In this document: piece by piece, positions 1 through 8,495 of the stretch
Layout of the letters: each line of letters begins with the position of its first letter
How positions within the stretch are numbered: the stretch's first letter is position 1
Assembly (NCBI GenBank): GCA_016718655.1
Contig: JADKCV010000005.1
Coordinates: forward strand, 124,001-188,000
Source of the DNA: Flavobacteriales bacterium
Lineage (GTDB): Bacteria; Bacteroidota; Bacteroidia; Flavobacteriales_F; PHOS-HE28
Reading direction: 5' to 3'
Length of the DNA stretch: 64,000 nt
Translations under genes and position numbers: made by a program
The notes under the pieces: generated by a model
Told to the model about the DNA's origin: nothing
What the model saw: only the letters and a program-made list of their open reading frames with translations
The model's database searches: none

Positions 1-252
1 GAGGCTCCAACCAAGGACGAACAGCGGCACGGAATTGCCGATCAGGTGTTCGAGATCCCCATGCAACAGCGGAGCAAGGACCACACCGATCAGGCCTGAC
101 CACTCACGCGGGGCTATCCCCCACCTGTTCAAGTCGAGCACGAGACCTCGGTCGAGCAGATGGATGAGCCAGATGGCGACCACCACCAAGAAAGGCAATA
201 CGGCCGAATACGTCATTCGCGATGATCGACCGCTAGGAATTGACTCCTCCAT
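1..252 (-). CDS. Rhomboid family intramembrane serine protease (N-terminal part)
   Basis: Only the first 84 codons are inside the window; the gene runs off the left edge with its frame open. The translation has a hydrophobic helix at about residues 16-33, a loop, then HGDLEHLIGN at 64-73. H69 and N73 of that motif correspond to the HxxxN pair in transmembrane helix 2 of GlpG-type rhomboids, which helps form the oxyanion hole. The catalytic Ser and second His would lie beyond the edge, so activity cannot be judged. Rhomboids cleave single-pass membrane proteins within the bilayer. The ATG at 252 is the natural start; a box close to TAnnTTTG lies on this strand at 258-265. Confidence 0.8.
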   Translation of the reverse strand, partial: MEESIPSGRSSRMTYSAVLPFLVVVAIWLIHLLDRGLVLDLNRWGIAPREWSGLIGVVLAPLLHGDLEHLIGNSVPLFVLGWSL

Positions 253-330
253 GTCAGCAAATGTCCAATTATCAGACCGCCGGCCGCAACCGTCATTGTG
301 GCAGCGTTGGGGATGTGGTTACTTTGACCC

Positions 331-798
331 ATGCGCAAGCGAATCCTCATCCTGCTGCCCGTTGTGTTACTGACCATGCTGGGGTGCCTCGCGGGAAAAG
401 CCGAACGCGCTCCTCGCACGGATCCGGGGCCGGTGCCGGGTGTGCAGGAATTGAAACCCGCGAGCGAACTGGCATTGTTGATGCGTGTCATGGCCGTTCA
501 CGCGGATAGTGTGAAGGTGGCATTGAACAAGGGCGCCAAGAAGCTTCCCCCCTATCCCAAGGCCATTGCAGCATTGCTTACCGCAACACCTACGGATGGC
601 ATGCACATCGACCCCATCACGTTCCCCACCTTCAGCAAGGATTATCAAGCCAAGGTGGATGCGTTGTACAACGCTGCGCGCAACGACCGACGAACCGCGT
701 ACAACGCCTTGGTGCAGAGCTGTGCCAATTGCCATGGAACGCATTGCCCTGGTCCGTTGATGCGCATCAAGAAGATGTACCTGAAGGACGAGGAGTGA
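331..798 (+). CDS. Small c-type cytochrome, probable lipoprotein
   Basis: A 155-residue exported protein. The N-terminus is a short basic stretch and hydrophobic core ending in TMLGC (C19), an approximate lipobox, so it is probably a membrane-anchored periplasmic protein. The haem-attachment motif CANCH is at 131-135, close to the C-terminus, as in the cytochrome c'/c556-like families rather than class I cytochromes, where it is N-terminal. The intervening region is predicted helical, which fits a four-helix c'-like fold; this is inference. It stands alone, facing the exonuclease gene with only 6 bases between the two stops. TTACTTTG, one base off the Bacteroidota -7 box, ends 4 bases before the ATG. 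Its redox partner is unknown. Confidence 0.78.
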   Translation: MRKRILILLPVVLLTMLGCLAGKAERAPRTDPGPVPGVQELKPASELALLMRVMAVHADSVKVALNKGAKKLPPYPKAIAALLTATPTDGMHIDPITFPTFSKDYQAKVDALYNAARNDRRTAYNALVQSCANCHGTHCPGPLMRIKKMYLKDEE

Positions 799-804
799 GC
801 GCTA

Positions 805-1410
805 CTACCTATCCAATGTGACCACCTTGCCTCCAGGGGTGCGGTGGCCGCCCCGATGGAACTCACCCATCTTCACCTTGGAGTCAAGGAGGAACTGGGT
901 GATATCGAACGAAGGCCGTTGATCCGTGGCGCGTAGGACGAGTTCAGCGGTGGCCTCAGCATCATTGCCCGCGCGGTGATGCTTGAACCGGATGCCATGC
1001 ATCGCACACATGGGGGCCAGACCATAGGAGGTGCGTCCAGGCCACACCTTACGGCACATGCTCACACTGCAGAAATAGGTGAATGATGGGTACCCGAGCC
1101 CTTGTCCGACAAGGGTGCTCCGGAGCACGTTCATATCGAACGCGGCGTTGTGGGCGACCACGACCTGATCTCGTAGGATCCCCTCCACCTCCTCCCAGAT
1201 CTCACGCCAGGTCGGTGCTTGGGCCACATCCTGCGGGGTGATGCCATGGACGGCGATGTTGTACGGACTGAAATACGGCCACTGGGGTGGCTTGATCAAC
1301 CAGTTGTGCACCTCGCGCACCACGCCTCCCCGCACGACCGCAATACCCAATTCACAAGGGCTGTCGGGTTGCGACGTGGCTGTCTCGAAGTCGAGCGCAA
1401 GGAATTCCAT
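805..1410 (-). CDS. DEDDh 3'-5' exonuclease, DnaQ-like
   Basis: A 201-residue protein with the RNase T/DnaQ exonuclease fold. Motif I is DFET (D7, E9), motif II is in HNAAFD (D92), and motif III is HRAGND (H145, D150), giving the full DEDDh set that binds two metal ions and hydrolyses DNA or RNA from the 3' end. It has no polymerase III epsilon C-terminal tail and no fused GIY-YIG domain, so it is probably a stand-alone repair or processing nuclease rather than the proofreading subunit. It is the last gene of a minus-strand series after dapA, 55 bases downstream of it. Confidence 0.85.
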   Translation of the reverse strand: MEFLALDFETATSQPDSPCELGIAVVRGGVVREVHNWLIKPPQWPYFSPYNIAVHGITPQDVAQAPTWREIWEEVEGILRDQVVVAHNAAFDMNVLRSTLVGQGLGYPSFTYFCSVSMCRKVWPGRTSYGLAPMCAMHGIRFKHHRAGNDAEATAELVLRATDQRPSFDITQFLLDSKVKMGEFHRGGHRTPGGKVVTLDR

Positions 1411-1465
1411 CCGTCAGGTCGAGGAAGTAGTAGGTATTCGAGCTGCGTTCAACGCTCCCCGTCGG

Positions 1466-2359
1466 TCAAAGCTTCACAACCTCGGCATCCGCCAAGGCCT
1501 TGTACAGTCGATCGCCGGTGGCCTCGCTGATATTCACCAATGGCAGTCGCATGGTGTCACCGCAAATGCCAAGCACCTTCAACACATGCTTGATGCCGCC
1601 CGGGTTCCCTTCAGCGAAGAGCAGGTCGATCACCTCGATCAATCGCAGGTGTTCGCAACGGGCGGTTACGAGATCGCCCTTCAATGCTGACCTTACCAAC
1701 GCACTGAACTCCTGAGGCAGGGCATTGCCCACCACGCTGATGACCCCTTCACCACCCATGGCGATGATCGGTAAGGTCAACGCATCGTCCCCGCTAATGA
1801 GCATGAAGCCCTTGGGCTTGTACTTGAGGATGCGACCCATCTGGTCAAGGTTGGCGCTCGCTTCCTTGATGGCGATGATGTTCTTGAAGTCCTTGGCCAG
1901 CCGAATGGTGGTTTCAGCGGCCATGTTGCTACCTGTGCGGCCGGGCACATTGTATAGGATGATCGGACGCAGGGATACCTGTGCGATGGCCTTGTAGTGC
2001 TGATAGATGCCCTCCTGAGTGGGCTTGTTGTAGTAGGGACTGACGCTCAATAGCGCGTCCACTCCGTCCATTTCGAACGTACCGATGGTCTCAACGACCT
2101 CGGCCGTATTGTTCCCGCCCACACCAAGTACCACAGGAACGCGGTTGCGCACGAAACCGATGGTCTGTGCGAGCAGTTCCTGCTTCTCGGCGTTGGTCAG
2201 CGTAACGCTTTCGCCGGTGGTACCCATGGACACCACATAATCCACTCCGCCCATGATCTGATGGTCGATAAGCTTCTCCAGACCTGCATAATCGATCTGT
2301 CCGTTGGTGCGGAAGGGGGTTACCAAAGCGACCCCGAGGCCGCGAAATCGTTCGTTCAT
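1466..2359 (-). CDS. dapA: 4-hydroxy-tetrahydrodipicolinate synthase
   Basis: DapA condenses pyruvate with aspartate semialdehyde, the first committed step to diaminopimelate and lysine. The 297 residues match the usual length. GTTGES at 46-51 lies in the pyruvate-binding region, LYNVPGRTG carries the catalytic Tyr (Y136), and IIAIKEAS carries the Schiff-base lysine (K165). The C-terminus continues to a complete helical subdomain. The cytosolic tetramer is inferred from the family. The gene follows the DUF6913-like gene by 20 bases and is probably cotranscribed with ligA upstream. No lysine riboswitch is visible, and there is no room for one in that gap. Confidence 0.95.
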   Translation of the reverse strand: MNERFRGLGVALVTPFRTNGQIDYAGLEKLIDHQIMGGVDYVVSMGTTGESVTLTNAEKQELLAQTIGFVRNRVPVVLGVGGNNTAEVVETIGTFEMDGVDALLSVSPYYNKPTQEGIYQHYKAIAQVSLRPIILYNVPGRTGSNMAAETTIRLAKDFKNIIAIKEASANLDQMGRILKYKPKGFMLISGDDALTLPIIAMGGEGVISVVGNALPQEFSALVRSALKGDLVTARCEHLRLIEVIDLLFAEGNPGGIKHVLKVLGICGDTMRLPLVNISEATGDRLYKALADAEVVKL

Positions 2360-2379
2360 AGGAGTTGCCGGATCCCGGC

Positions 2380-2949
2380 CTAGTTGAGTGAAGGTTCGTT
2401 GCGTGCGTTCACCATCAGCAGATAGTGATGCACTTGTTGGATGAGTTGAGGCAAGCTCCGGCTTCCGGCCATATCGATCATCATGTCCAGAAAGCGCTTG
2501 TTGCTATCACTCCAGCGCCCCACCTTGAAACGGGCACGGCTCTTTGCCATGATGTACTGGATGGGCAAGCGGTCCTCCAAGGTCAGGTCGATGATCACCT
2601 CGTATTCCTCCGCCATGAAATTTTGGACCGCGTTCCCCTGCGGGATGCGGTACCAGTTGAGGTCCTTCTGGCAAATGGCATCGAAATTGAGCTTGGCATG
2701 GAGGTAGTGGGGCAGCGCCTTCTCGTCCGAGTAACCCATGGCCATGACATTACTGATGCCCAGTTCTTCCTTGATACGCTTGACGTAGTTCCGGATATGG
2801 TTGTGAGCGGCCTCATCCTCGACCAGATAGACGATGGCCACCTTGCGCGCAGCAGCCAAGTTCCGTGCGATGGGCTTGCGTTCAGAGGGCATTTCACGCA
2901 GTAACCTGCGAATGCCGAGCCATTCCTTGATGCGGTCCAGAAGCTTCAT
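2380..2949 (-). CDS. DUF6913-like conserved Bacteroidota protein
   Basis: A 189-residue soluble protein with a basic amphipathic N-terminus and no signal peptide. It contains the block FDAICQKDLNWY (about 90-101) and a later LPIQYIMAKSRARFKVGR region. This resembles a small conserved family of unknown function in Flavobacteriia that is often listed as DUF6913; the assignment is from memory of those motifs and is tentative. The start overlaps the ligA stop by 4 bases (ATGA type), and the dapA start follows 20 bases after its stop, so it sits inside an operon with a DNA ligase and a lysine-pathway enzyme. No catalytic residues can be named. Confidence 0.7.
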   Translation of the reverse strand: MKLLDRIKEWLGIRRLLREMPSERKPIARNLAAARKVAIVYLVEDEAAHNHIRNYVKRIKEELGISNVMAMGYSDEKALPHYLHAKLNFDAICQKDLNWYRIPQGNAVQNFMAEEYEVIIDLTLEDRLPIQYIMAKSRARFKVGRWSDSNKRFLDMMIDMAGSRSLPQLIQQVHHYLLMVNARNEPSLN

Positions 2950-4967
2950 CCTTCGATCATCCGTGTGAATTCATCCTCGTCGATCACGCGCACGTCCAAC
3001 TGTTCGGCCTTGGCCCGTTTGGCAGGCCCCATGTCCGCCCCGGCCAACAAATAGCTGGTCTTGCTGGATATGGAACCGGACACCTTACCGCCATTGCGCT
3101 CGATGGCCTCCTTGATGCCATCGCGGCTGAAGTTGCGGAAAACCCCTGACACCACGAAGGACAAGCCTTTCAGTCGATCTCCCACCTGCACCACTTCCGA
3201 GGGGTCCGACCCGAACCGTAAGCCCTGTTCCCGTAAGCGTTCCAGGATGGTCCGGTTGCCCTCCACCGCGAAGAAGTCCACGATGCTCTCGGCGATCACC
3301 GGTCCCACCTCCTCAATAGTGGTGAGCTCATCCTTGTTCATAGCGGCCAAGCGCTCCATGCTTTGTACTGCGCGTGCGAGCTTCTTCGCAACGGTCTCGC
3401 CCACATGCCTGATGCCGATGGCGAACAGCACCCGTTCGAAGGGTATGGACCGACTGCCTGCGATACCGTCAACAACCAGTCGTGCGCTCTTTTCGCCCCA
3501 GCCTTTGCCCAAGGCCAACAGGTCCTCTTTGGTAACCTTGTAAAGGTCCGCGATGTTGGCGATGAGCCCCTCCTTGAACAGTTCTTCGACGGTCTCTCCG
3601 CCCAACCCCTCGATGTCCATCGCCTTGCGGCTCACGAAATGTTCGATGCGCCGGATGATCTGCGGTGGGCACTGATGTTCGTTCGGGCAATAATGCTGCG
3701 CTTCCCCTTCCAACCGGACGAGTGGTGTACCGCACTCAGGGCAGGTCGTAGGAAAGATGACCGGTAACGCATTTACCGGACGCGCTTCGAGGAGTACGCC
3801 GACGATCTTCGGGATGATCTCACCACCCTTCTCCACCCGTACTCGATCACCGATATGGAGACCAAGCTTGGAGATCTGATCGGCATTGTGCAAGCTGGCA
3901 CGCTTCACAGTGGTGCCTGCCAGTAGGACCGGTGCCAATTCCGCGACCGGGGTTATGGCACCTGTGCGCCCCACTTGGTAACTGACTTGACGGAGTTCGG
4001 TCGTGGCCTGCTCCGCAGCGAATTTGTATGCAATGGCCCACCGCGGGCTCTTGGCGGTCATACCGAGCTCAGCCTGAACGTCCAGGTCGTCCACCTTGAT
4101 GACGACCCCATCGATGGCCACCTCCAAGGCATGCCGTTGTGAATCCCAGTGATCGATGAAGGCCATGATGCCGTCCAGGTCACTGGCTTGCGCGATGAAA
4201 CGTCTCGCTGGATCCGGGGTGCGAAAGCCCCAAGCCTTGGCGCGAAGGATATTGGCATAGTGGCTGCGCTCCGGAAGTCGATCCCCTTGGATGCCATAGA
4301 TGAAGTTCTCCAGCCCACGACGGGCGACCTCCTTCGGGTCCTGAAGCTTCAACGTTCCTGCAGCCGTATTTCGTGGATTGGCATAGAGTTCCTCACCTGC
4401 GTCCTCCCGCTGTCGGTTCAATCGGTCGAACTGTTTGCGCGTGAAGACCACCTCACCGCGTACCTCGAACAAGGCCGGGTGATCGGCACCACGTAGGATG
4501 AGTGGAATGCTACGGATGGTGCGTACGTTGGCCGTGACCTCCTCCCCTTTTTCGCCATCACCTCGCGTCACACCGCGTATCAATCGCCCATCCTGATAGG
4601 TGAGGCTGATGGCCACGCCATCATACTTCAGTTCCATGACGAACGTGACCGTTCCGATCTCTCGCTGCACGCGCTCCACGAATTCGGCAACCTCCTCGCG
4701 GCTGTAGGAATTCCCAAGTGAGAGCATCGGATAGCGATGGGCCACTGTGGGAAAATTGCGTGTGATATCGCCACCGACGCGCTGCGTAGGGCTGTTGTCA
4801 TCGACCAGATCAGGGAACGCACGCTCCAGTGCTTCCAATTCCTTCAACAGGGCATCAAAGGCCTGATCGCTGATGATGGGTTGAGCGAGGACGTAGTACC
4901 GATGGTTGTGCTCGTGGAGCTCGACCGTCAATTCTGCGATCCGTGCCGCTGCTTCACTTCGTTCCAT
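2946..4967 (-). CDS. ligA: NAD-dependent DNA ligase
   Basis: The replicative ligase that seals nicks using NAD+. At 673 residues it is the standard length. The Ia domain (HNHRYYVLAQP near residue 20) is followed by the adenylation motif MELKYDGVA with nucleotidyl lysine K114. The OB-fold region, a four-cysteine zinc finger (CPEC then CPNEHQC), helix-hairpin-helix repeats (IADLYKV, GIRHVGETVAK, IEEVGPVIAESI) and a C-terminal BRCT domain (LKGLSFVVSGVF onward) are all present. The start at 4967 overlaps the preceding barrel gene by 14 bases and the stop overlaps the next gene by 4, indicating translational coupling. The gene is essential in nearly all bacteria. Confidence 0.97.
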   Translation of the reverse strand: MERSEAAARIAELTVELHEHNHRYYVLAQPIISDQAFDALLKELEALERAFPDLVDDNSPTQRVGGDITRNFPTVAHRYPMLSLGNSYSREEVAEFVERVQREIGTVTFVMELKYDGVAISLTYQDGRLIRGVTRGDGEKGEEVTANVRTIRSIPLILRGADHPALFEVRGEVVFTRKQFDRLNRQREDAGEELYANPRNTAAGTLKLQDPKEVARRGLENFIYGIQGDRLPERSHYANILRAKAWGFRTPDPARRFIAQASDLDGIMAFIDHWDSQRHALEVAIDGVVIKVDDLDVQAELGMTAKSPRWAIAYKFAAEQATTELRQVSYQVGRTGAITPVAELAPVLLAGTTVKRASLHNADQISKLGLHIGDRVRVEKGGEIIPKIVGVLLEARPVNALPVIFPTTCPECGTPLVRLEGEAQHYCPNEHQCPPQIIRRIEHFVSRKAMDIEGLGGETVEELFKEGLIANIADLYKVTKEDLLALGKGWGEKSARLVVDGIAGSRSIPFERVLFAIGIRHVGETVAKKLARAVQSMERLAAMNKDELTTIEEVGPVIAESIVDFFAVEGNRTILERLREQGLRFGSDPSEVVQVGDRLKGLSFVVSGVFRNFSRDGIKEAIERNGGKVSGSISSKTSYLLAGADMGPAKRAKAEQLDVRVIDEDEFTRMIEG

Positions 4968-5625
4968 GTTCCCTTCGCAAAGCTTGTCGGGTGCGCTTCA
5001 CCACCTCACCGAAACGCAGACCGAATTTGACATAATAGGTGAGGTCGCTCAAGGCCACCGTGACCACGGGATCCTCTGCCAGCACATACCGATAACCACC
5101 ACCAACCCCGATGAATGCCCACCAGAACAACTTGAAGTCCACGGTAGCACCGATATCCAATGGTACGAGTTCATTGGTGCGGTAGGTCCGCAGAGGACGC
5201 CCTTCCGAGGTATCGCGGTAGCTGGTCCGGTAATTCCCCAAGCCCACGGATATCGGCAGACCGATCTCCCATCGCTTGCTGTCAAGCAGTATGCGTTCGT
5301 AAGCTAGCGCCGTGTAATCGAACCGGGTCTCCAAGTCGCGAATACCGACGTCGGGCAGATCCACGGCAAGCCGTTGAAAGGGGTCTCCAAGTCCGTAGAA
5401 TCCAACGGTAAGCACGTCTCGACCACGCTGAGCACCGACACGAAGCCCATAGAACCGAACGGGAACGGCATCAACGAACGTACGGCGAGCATCGATGTTG
5501 AAGAGGACCTTGAACCCCGCCTTTCGCATCGGCGCAGCGACCGTATCCCGCATGTCGACCTGCGCCCATGTTGCGCTGCTCGACAGAAGGAGTACCAGCA
5601 TGGCGCTGCAACGCCACCCTGTCAT
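4954..5625 (-). CDS. Exported outer-membrane beta-barrel-like protein
   Basis: A 223-residue protein with a signal peptide (hydrophobic core about residues 7-18, cleavage probably after TWA or WAQ). The mature part alternates polar and hydrophobic residues, with aromatic-rich strands such as VRFYGLRVG and FWWAFIGVGGGYRYV, as in small outer-membrane barrels. It ends in a basic tail after KFGLRFGEVV. No named family is recognised. It overlaps prmC by 4 bases upstream and ligA by 14 downstream, so it is made from the same transcript as those cytosolic enzymes. The role is unknown; a membrane-integrity or transport function is possible but unsupported. Confidence 0.72.
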   Translation of the reverse strand: MTGWRCSAMLVLLLSSSATWAQVDMRDTVAAPMRKAGFKVLFNIDARRTFVDAVPVRFYGLRVGAQRGRDVLTVGFYGLGDPFQRLAVDLPDVGIRDLETRFDYTALAYERILLDSKRWEIGLPISVGLGNYRTSYRDTSEGRPLRTYRTNELVPLDIGATVDFKLFWWAFIGVGGGYRYVLAEDPVVTVALSDLTYYVKFGLRFGEVVKRTRQALRREHGTK

Positions 5626-6470
5626 CGGACCGCGTGGATGAATCGAGTGGACCCGCTCATGTCATTCATTACCTCGGTGTTCCCGAAACCTGTCGCACGC
5701 ACTACCTCGGCAGCGCCCACCACCGAACGGTGGTGCCCCTCGAACCACAGTGATGTGGAGGAGGAGCGCGCCAACTCAGCGATGCGCCGATAATAACGAT
5801 GAGGGTCGGTATCCTCCACGAATAGTGCGATCGCGGGTTCTTGATCACGTACGTGAGGACTCATCCCCTTCGCTTCCGACCAAGGGATGTACGGCGGGTT
5901 GCTCACCACCAGGTCCACCTGTTGCGGCAACCGGGCCTGATCCGATAGTATGTCCATCAGGATCCAATCCACATCAAGGCCGAGCCGAGCACCATTGGCC
6001 CTGGCAACCCGGAGCGCCTCCTCGGAACTATCGATCCCAACGACCCTCGCGCCTTGGAACGCTTGTTTCAGTGCCAGTGCGATCACACCGCTACCGGTAC
6101 CGATATCCACGATACACCTCGGCACCTCTCCGGAACGGATGATGAGATCCACCAGCTCCTCCGTCTCTGGCCGCGGGATCAGCACACCCGGGGCCACGTG
6201 GATCTCCAATCCGTGAAAACGAACACTACCCAGGACATACTGCAGCGGCTCACCTCGTTCGAGCCGTTTCAGCGGTAAGAAGACCTTGAGGACCTCGGAT
6301 TCACTGAGCTTTTCACCGCGCCGCATCTCAAGTTGGGCACGGTCCCAGCCCAACTGATGCTCGAACACTGCCCGTTGGATCGCCACGATCTCGGATGCAG
6401 GATGGAGGTGGGCCAGCCTGAGCCCATAACTGGCCAGGACCGCATTCACCGAATTGTCCTTCAGGGTCAC
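5622..6470 (-). CDS. prmC: Release factor glutamine methyltransferase
   Basis: PrmC (HemK) N5-methylates the glutamine of the GGQ loop in release factors RF1 and RF2. The 282-residue protein has the helical N-terminal domain, GVLIPRPETEELVD before the methyltransferase core, the SAM-binding VDIGTGSGVIALAL (121-134), and the catalytic NPPYIP (191-196). The first codon used here is GTG at 6470; an in-frame GTG at 6449 is an alternative that loses only seven residues. A perfect TACTTTTG box on this strand ends 4 bases before 6470, which favours a leaderless message or the later start. It heads the operon that includes ligA and dapA. Confidence 0.93.
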   Translation of the reverse strand: MTLKDNSVNAVLASYGLRLAHLHPASEIVAIQRAVFEHQLGWDRAQLEMRRGEKLSESEVLKVFLPLKRLERGEPLQYVLGSVRFHGLEIHVAPGVLIPRPETEELVDLIIRSGEVPRCIVDIGTGSGVIALALKQAFQGARVVGIDSSEEALRVARANGARLGLDVDWILMDILSDQARLPQQVDLVVSNPPYIPWSEAKGMSPHVRDQEPAIALFVEDTDPHRYYRRIAELARSSSTSLWFEGHHRSVVGAAEVVRATGFGNTEVMNDMSGSTRFIHAVR

Positions 6471-6474
6471 GACA

Positions 6475-6482
6475 CAAAAGTA
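6475..6482 (-). promoter_or_regulatory. Bacteroidota -7 box (TACTTTTG) before prmC
   Basis: TACTTTTG on the minus strand matches the Bacteroidota primary-sigma -7 consensus TAnnTTTG exactly. It lies in the 95-base divergent gap between prmC and ribD. Transcription would begin almost at the annotated GTG. No clear -33 TTTG partner is seen. Confidence 0.5.
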
Positions 6483-6565
6483 AACCGACCTGCACCCTCG
6501 CTCCCAGTGATTCCCAGAAACCTCATCCCAGTGGATCGGGATCGACCGAACTTTGCGGTCCGGAT

Positions 6566-7645
6566 ATGCCCACCAGTCGCCCTACCATCGATCCGCGTTG
6601 GATGGCACGATGCCTGCAACTCGCGGGGAACGGCGCTTACACCGCAGCACCCAACCCGTTGGTCGGTGCCGTGCTGGTGCATGGTGAACACGTTCTTGCC
6701 GAAGGTTGGCATCAACGCCCTGGTGAGGGACACGCGGAAGTGCGTTGTTTGGCTGCTTTCGGCCCCGAGCCCGTACCTGCGGATGCGGTGCTCTACGTGA
6801 ATCTCGAACCGTGCAGCCATCACGGTCGCACTCCGCCTTGTGTGGATCTAATGATCGCTCGCGGGATCCGGACCGTTGTTGTTGCCCATGAGGACCCTTT
6901 CGATAAGGTGTCAGGGAACGGTATCGAACGTTTACGGTCCGCAGGAATGGAAGTTCGCCTTGGGGTGATGGAAGAGGAAGCTCGTTGGCTGAACCGAAGG
7001 TTCATCACGTCGGTCACCGAACATCGTCCGTATGTGATCCTGAAGTGGGCTCGATCGGCAGATGGACTGTTGGACAAGATGCCTCGTTCAGAACGCCGGG
7101 GTACGCCCATCAGTGGCTCTTCCACCCAGGTCCTGGTACACCGTTGGCGCGCTGAGGAACAGGCCATCCTCGTGGGTGGGCGTACCGTCCTGAACGATGA
7201 CCCCGAGTTGACCGTCCGGCTTGTGGAAGGGCCTTCACCCACACGGTTGGTGCTCGACCGCTCCGGGATCACTCCATCATGCTCGAAGGTCTACTCGCAA
7301 GGCCCGAAGACCGTGCTGTTCAACGCGCTGCATCGTAGCGATGTACAGGTTGAACAAGTGACCCTCGAACAGGGACCCATGCCGATCCGCACGTTGCTCA
7401 AGGTATTACACCAGCGCGAAATCCGCTCGGTGCTGGTGGAGGGTGGTGCCCGATTACTGAACGCATTCCTGGAGCACGACCTTTGGGACGAAGCGCGCGT
7501 GATCACCAGCCCTTGTGAACTGATCGAAGGTACCCCGGCCCCCAACCTTGTGCGACCACCTTTCCGAACGATGGTGATGGACCATGACATCATCGACCTT
7601 CATTATCGTTCGATCAACCCGCCTGCATCCGCCCCTCCATCCTGA
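6566..7645 (+). CDS. ribD: Bifunctional pyrimidine deaminase/reductase of riboflavin synthesis
   Basis: RibD performs the second and third steps after GTP cyclohydrolase II: deamination of the diaminopyrimidine, then NADPH reduction of the ribosyl side chain. Residues 1-145 form the zinc deaminase, with HAE at 56-58 and PCSHHGRTPPC at 82-92 supplying the zinc ligands. The rest is the DHFR-like reductase (ILKWARSADG, VGGRTVLNDDPELTVR, VLVEGGARLLNAFL). At 359 residues it is full length. The start at 6566 gives the usual N-terminus; GAACTTTG at 6548-6555 is a near match to the -7 box. ribH of the same pathway lies at 20.9 kb, so the pathway is scattered. A transporter gene follows by one base. 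Confidence 0.95.
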   Translation: MPTSRPTIDPRWMARCLQLAGNGAYTAAPNPLVGAVLVHGEHVLAEGWHQRPGEGHAEVRCLAAFGPEPVPADAVLYVNLEPCSHHGRTPPCVDLMIARGIRTVVVAHEDPFDKVSGNGIERLRSAGMEVRLGVMEEEARWLNRRFITSVTEHRPYVILKWARSADGLLDKMPRSERRGTPISGSSTQVLVHRWRAEEQAILVGGRTVLNDDPELTVRLVEGPSPTRLVLDRSGITPSCSKVYSQGPKTVLFNALHRSDVQVEQVTLEQGPMPIRTLLKVLHQREIRSVLVEGGARLLNAFLEHDLWDEARVITSPCELIEGTPAPNLVRPPFRTMVMDHDIIDLHYRSINPPASAPPS

Positions 7646-7646
7646 C

Positions 7647-8495
7647 ATGGTCCTGATCCTTCTAGCGGCGCTCAGCATGGCCGTACTCTTCCTGCTGTTC
7701 AAGGTCTTTGACAAGCGCAACATTCCGTTGTTGCCCGCGATCGTCATCAACTACTTCGTGGCCTTCACATGTGGTTCCATGGTCGCTCCACCGTGGGCAG
7801 TTGGTGATCTGACGCCGCTGACCCTGCCAGCATTGGTGTTGGGCATCCTGTTCATCACGATCTTCTATATGACGGGAGTCAGCACACAACGTGCGGGTGT
7901 AGCGGCTACCTCCGTGGCGAGCAAGATGAGCTTGGTGCTCACCGTGGCGGTGGCGGTGGTACTGTACGATGAGGAACCCGGCTTGCTGGGATGGTCGGGT
8001 ATCCTGCTGGCACTGGTGGGGGTCGTTCTTGCATCCTGGACCAATGGTCCTGCAGGTGCTCGTGGGATGTGGATACTACCAGCTCTGCTCTTCCTTGGCA
8101 ACGCATCGATAGACATCCTCTTGAATGCCACCCAGCGTGAAGTGCTGACCCCCGCTACGGAACCGGTACTGCCCACCCTCATCTTCGGTGTGGCCGGTGT
8201 GCTGGGGTCCATCCGCCTGATAACAGGTCCCGGTGGATCACAGATCCGTGACCCTCGCGTTTGGGTCGCAGGCCTTTTGCTCGGTTCGGTGAATTATGCT
8301 TCGCTCTATTTCATTGTTGGTTCGTTGGCGCGGAGCGGCTACCCTGCAAGCAGTGTCTTCCCGCTGATGAACATCGGCGTGATCCTCTTCGGGACACTCG
8401 CGTCGATCGTTGTGTTCCAAGAGCGGCTGAGCAGGATCCAATGGTGGGGTATCGGGTGTTCCATCGCAGCACTCGCACTCATACTTTGGTCATGA
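7647..8495 (+). CDS. EamA/DMT family membrane transporter
   Basis: A 282-residue integral membrane protein with about ten hydrophobic segments, from MVLILLAALSMAVLFLLFKVF to the final GIGCSIAALALILWS. The two-fold repeat pattern of drug/metabolite transporters is visible: the first half ends in SKMSLVLTVAVAVVLYDEEP with GILLALVGVVLAS, the second in SVFPLMNIGVILFGTLAS with VVFQERLSRIQWWGI. The start at 7647 was chosen over an upstream in-frame codon because it follows the ribD stop by one base and begins directly with the first helix. The substrate is unknown; the neighbour suggests a link to riboflavin but does not prove one. The next gene overlaps by 4 bases. Confidence 0.85.
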   Translation: MVLILLAALSMAVLFLLFKVFDKRNIPLLPAIVINYFVAFTCGSMVAPPWAVGDLTPLTLPALVLGILFITIFYMTGVSTQRAGVAATSVASKMSLVLTVAVAVVLYDEEPGLLGWSGILLALVGVVLASWTNGPAGARGMWILPALLFLGNASIDILLNATQREVLTPATEPVLPTLIFGVAGVLGSIRLITGPGGSQIRDPRVWVAGLLLGSVNYASLYFIVGSLARSGYPASSVFPLMNIGVILFGTLASIVVFQERLSRIQWWGIGCSIAALALILWS

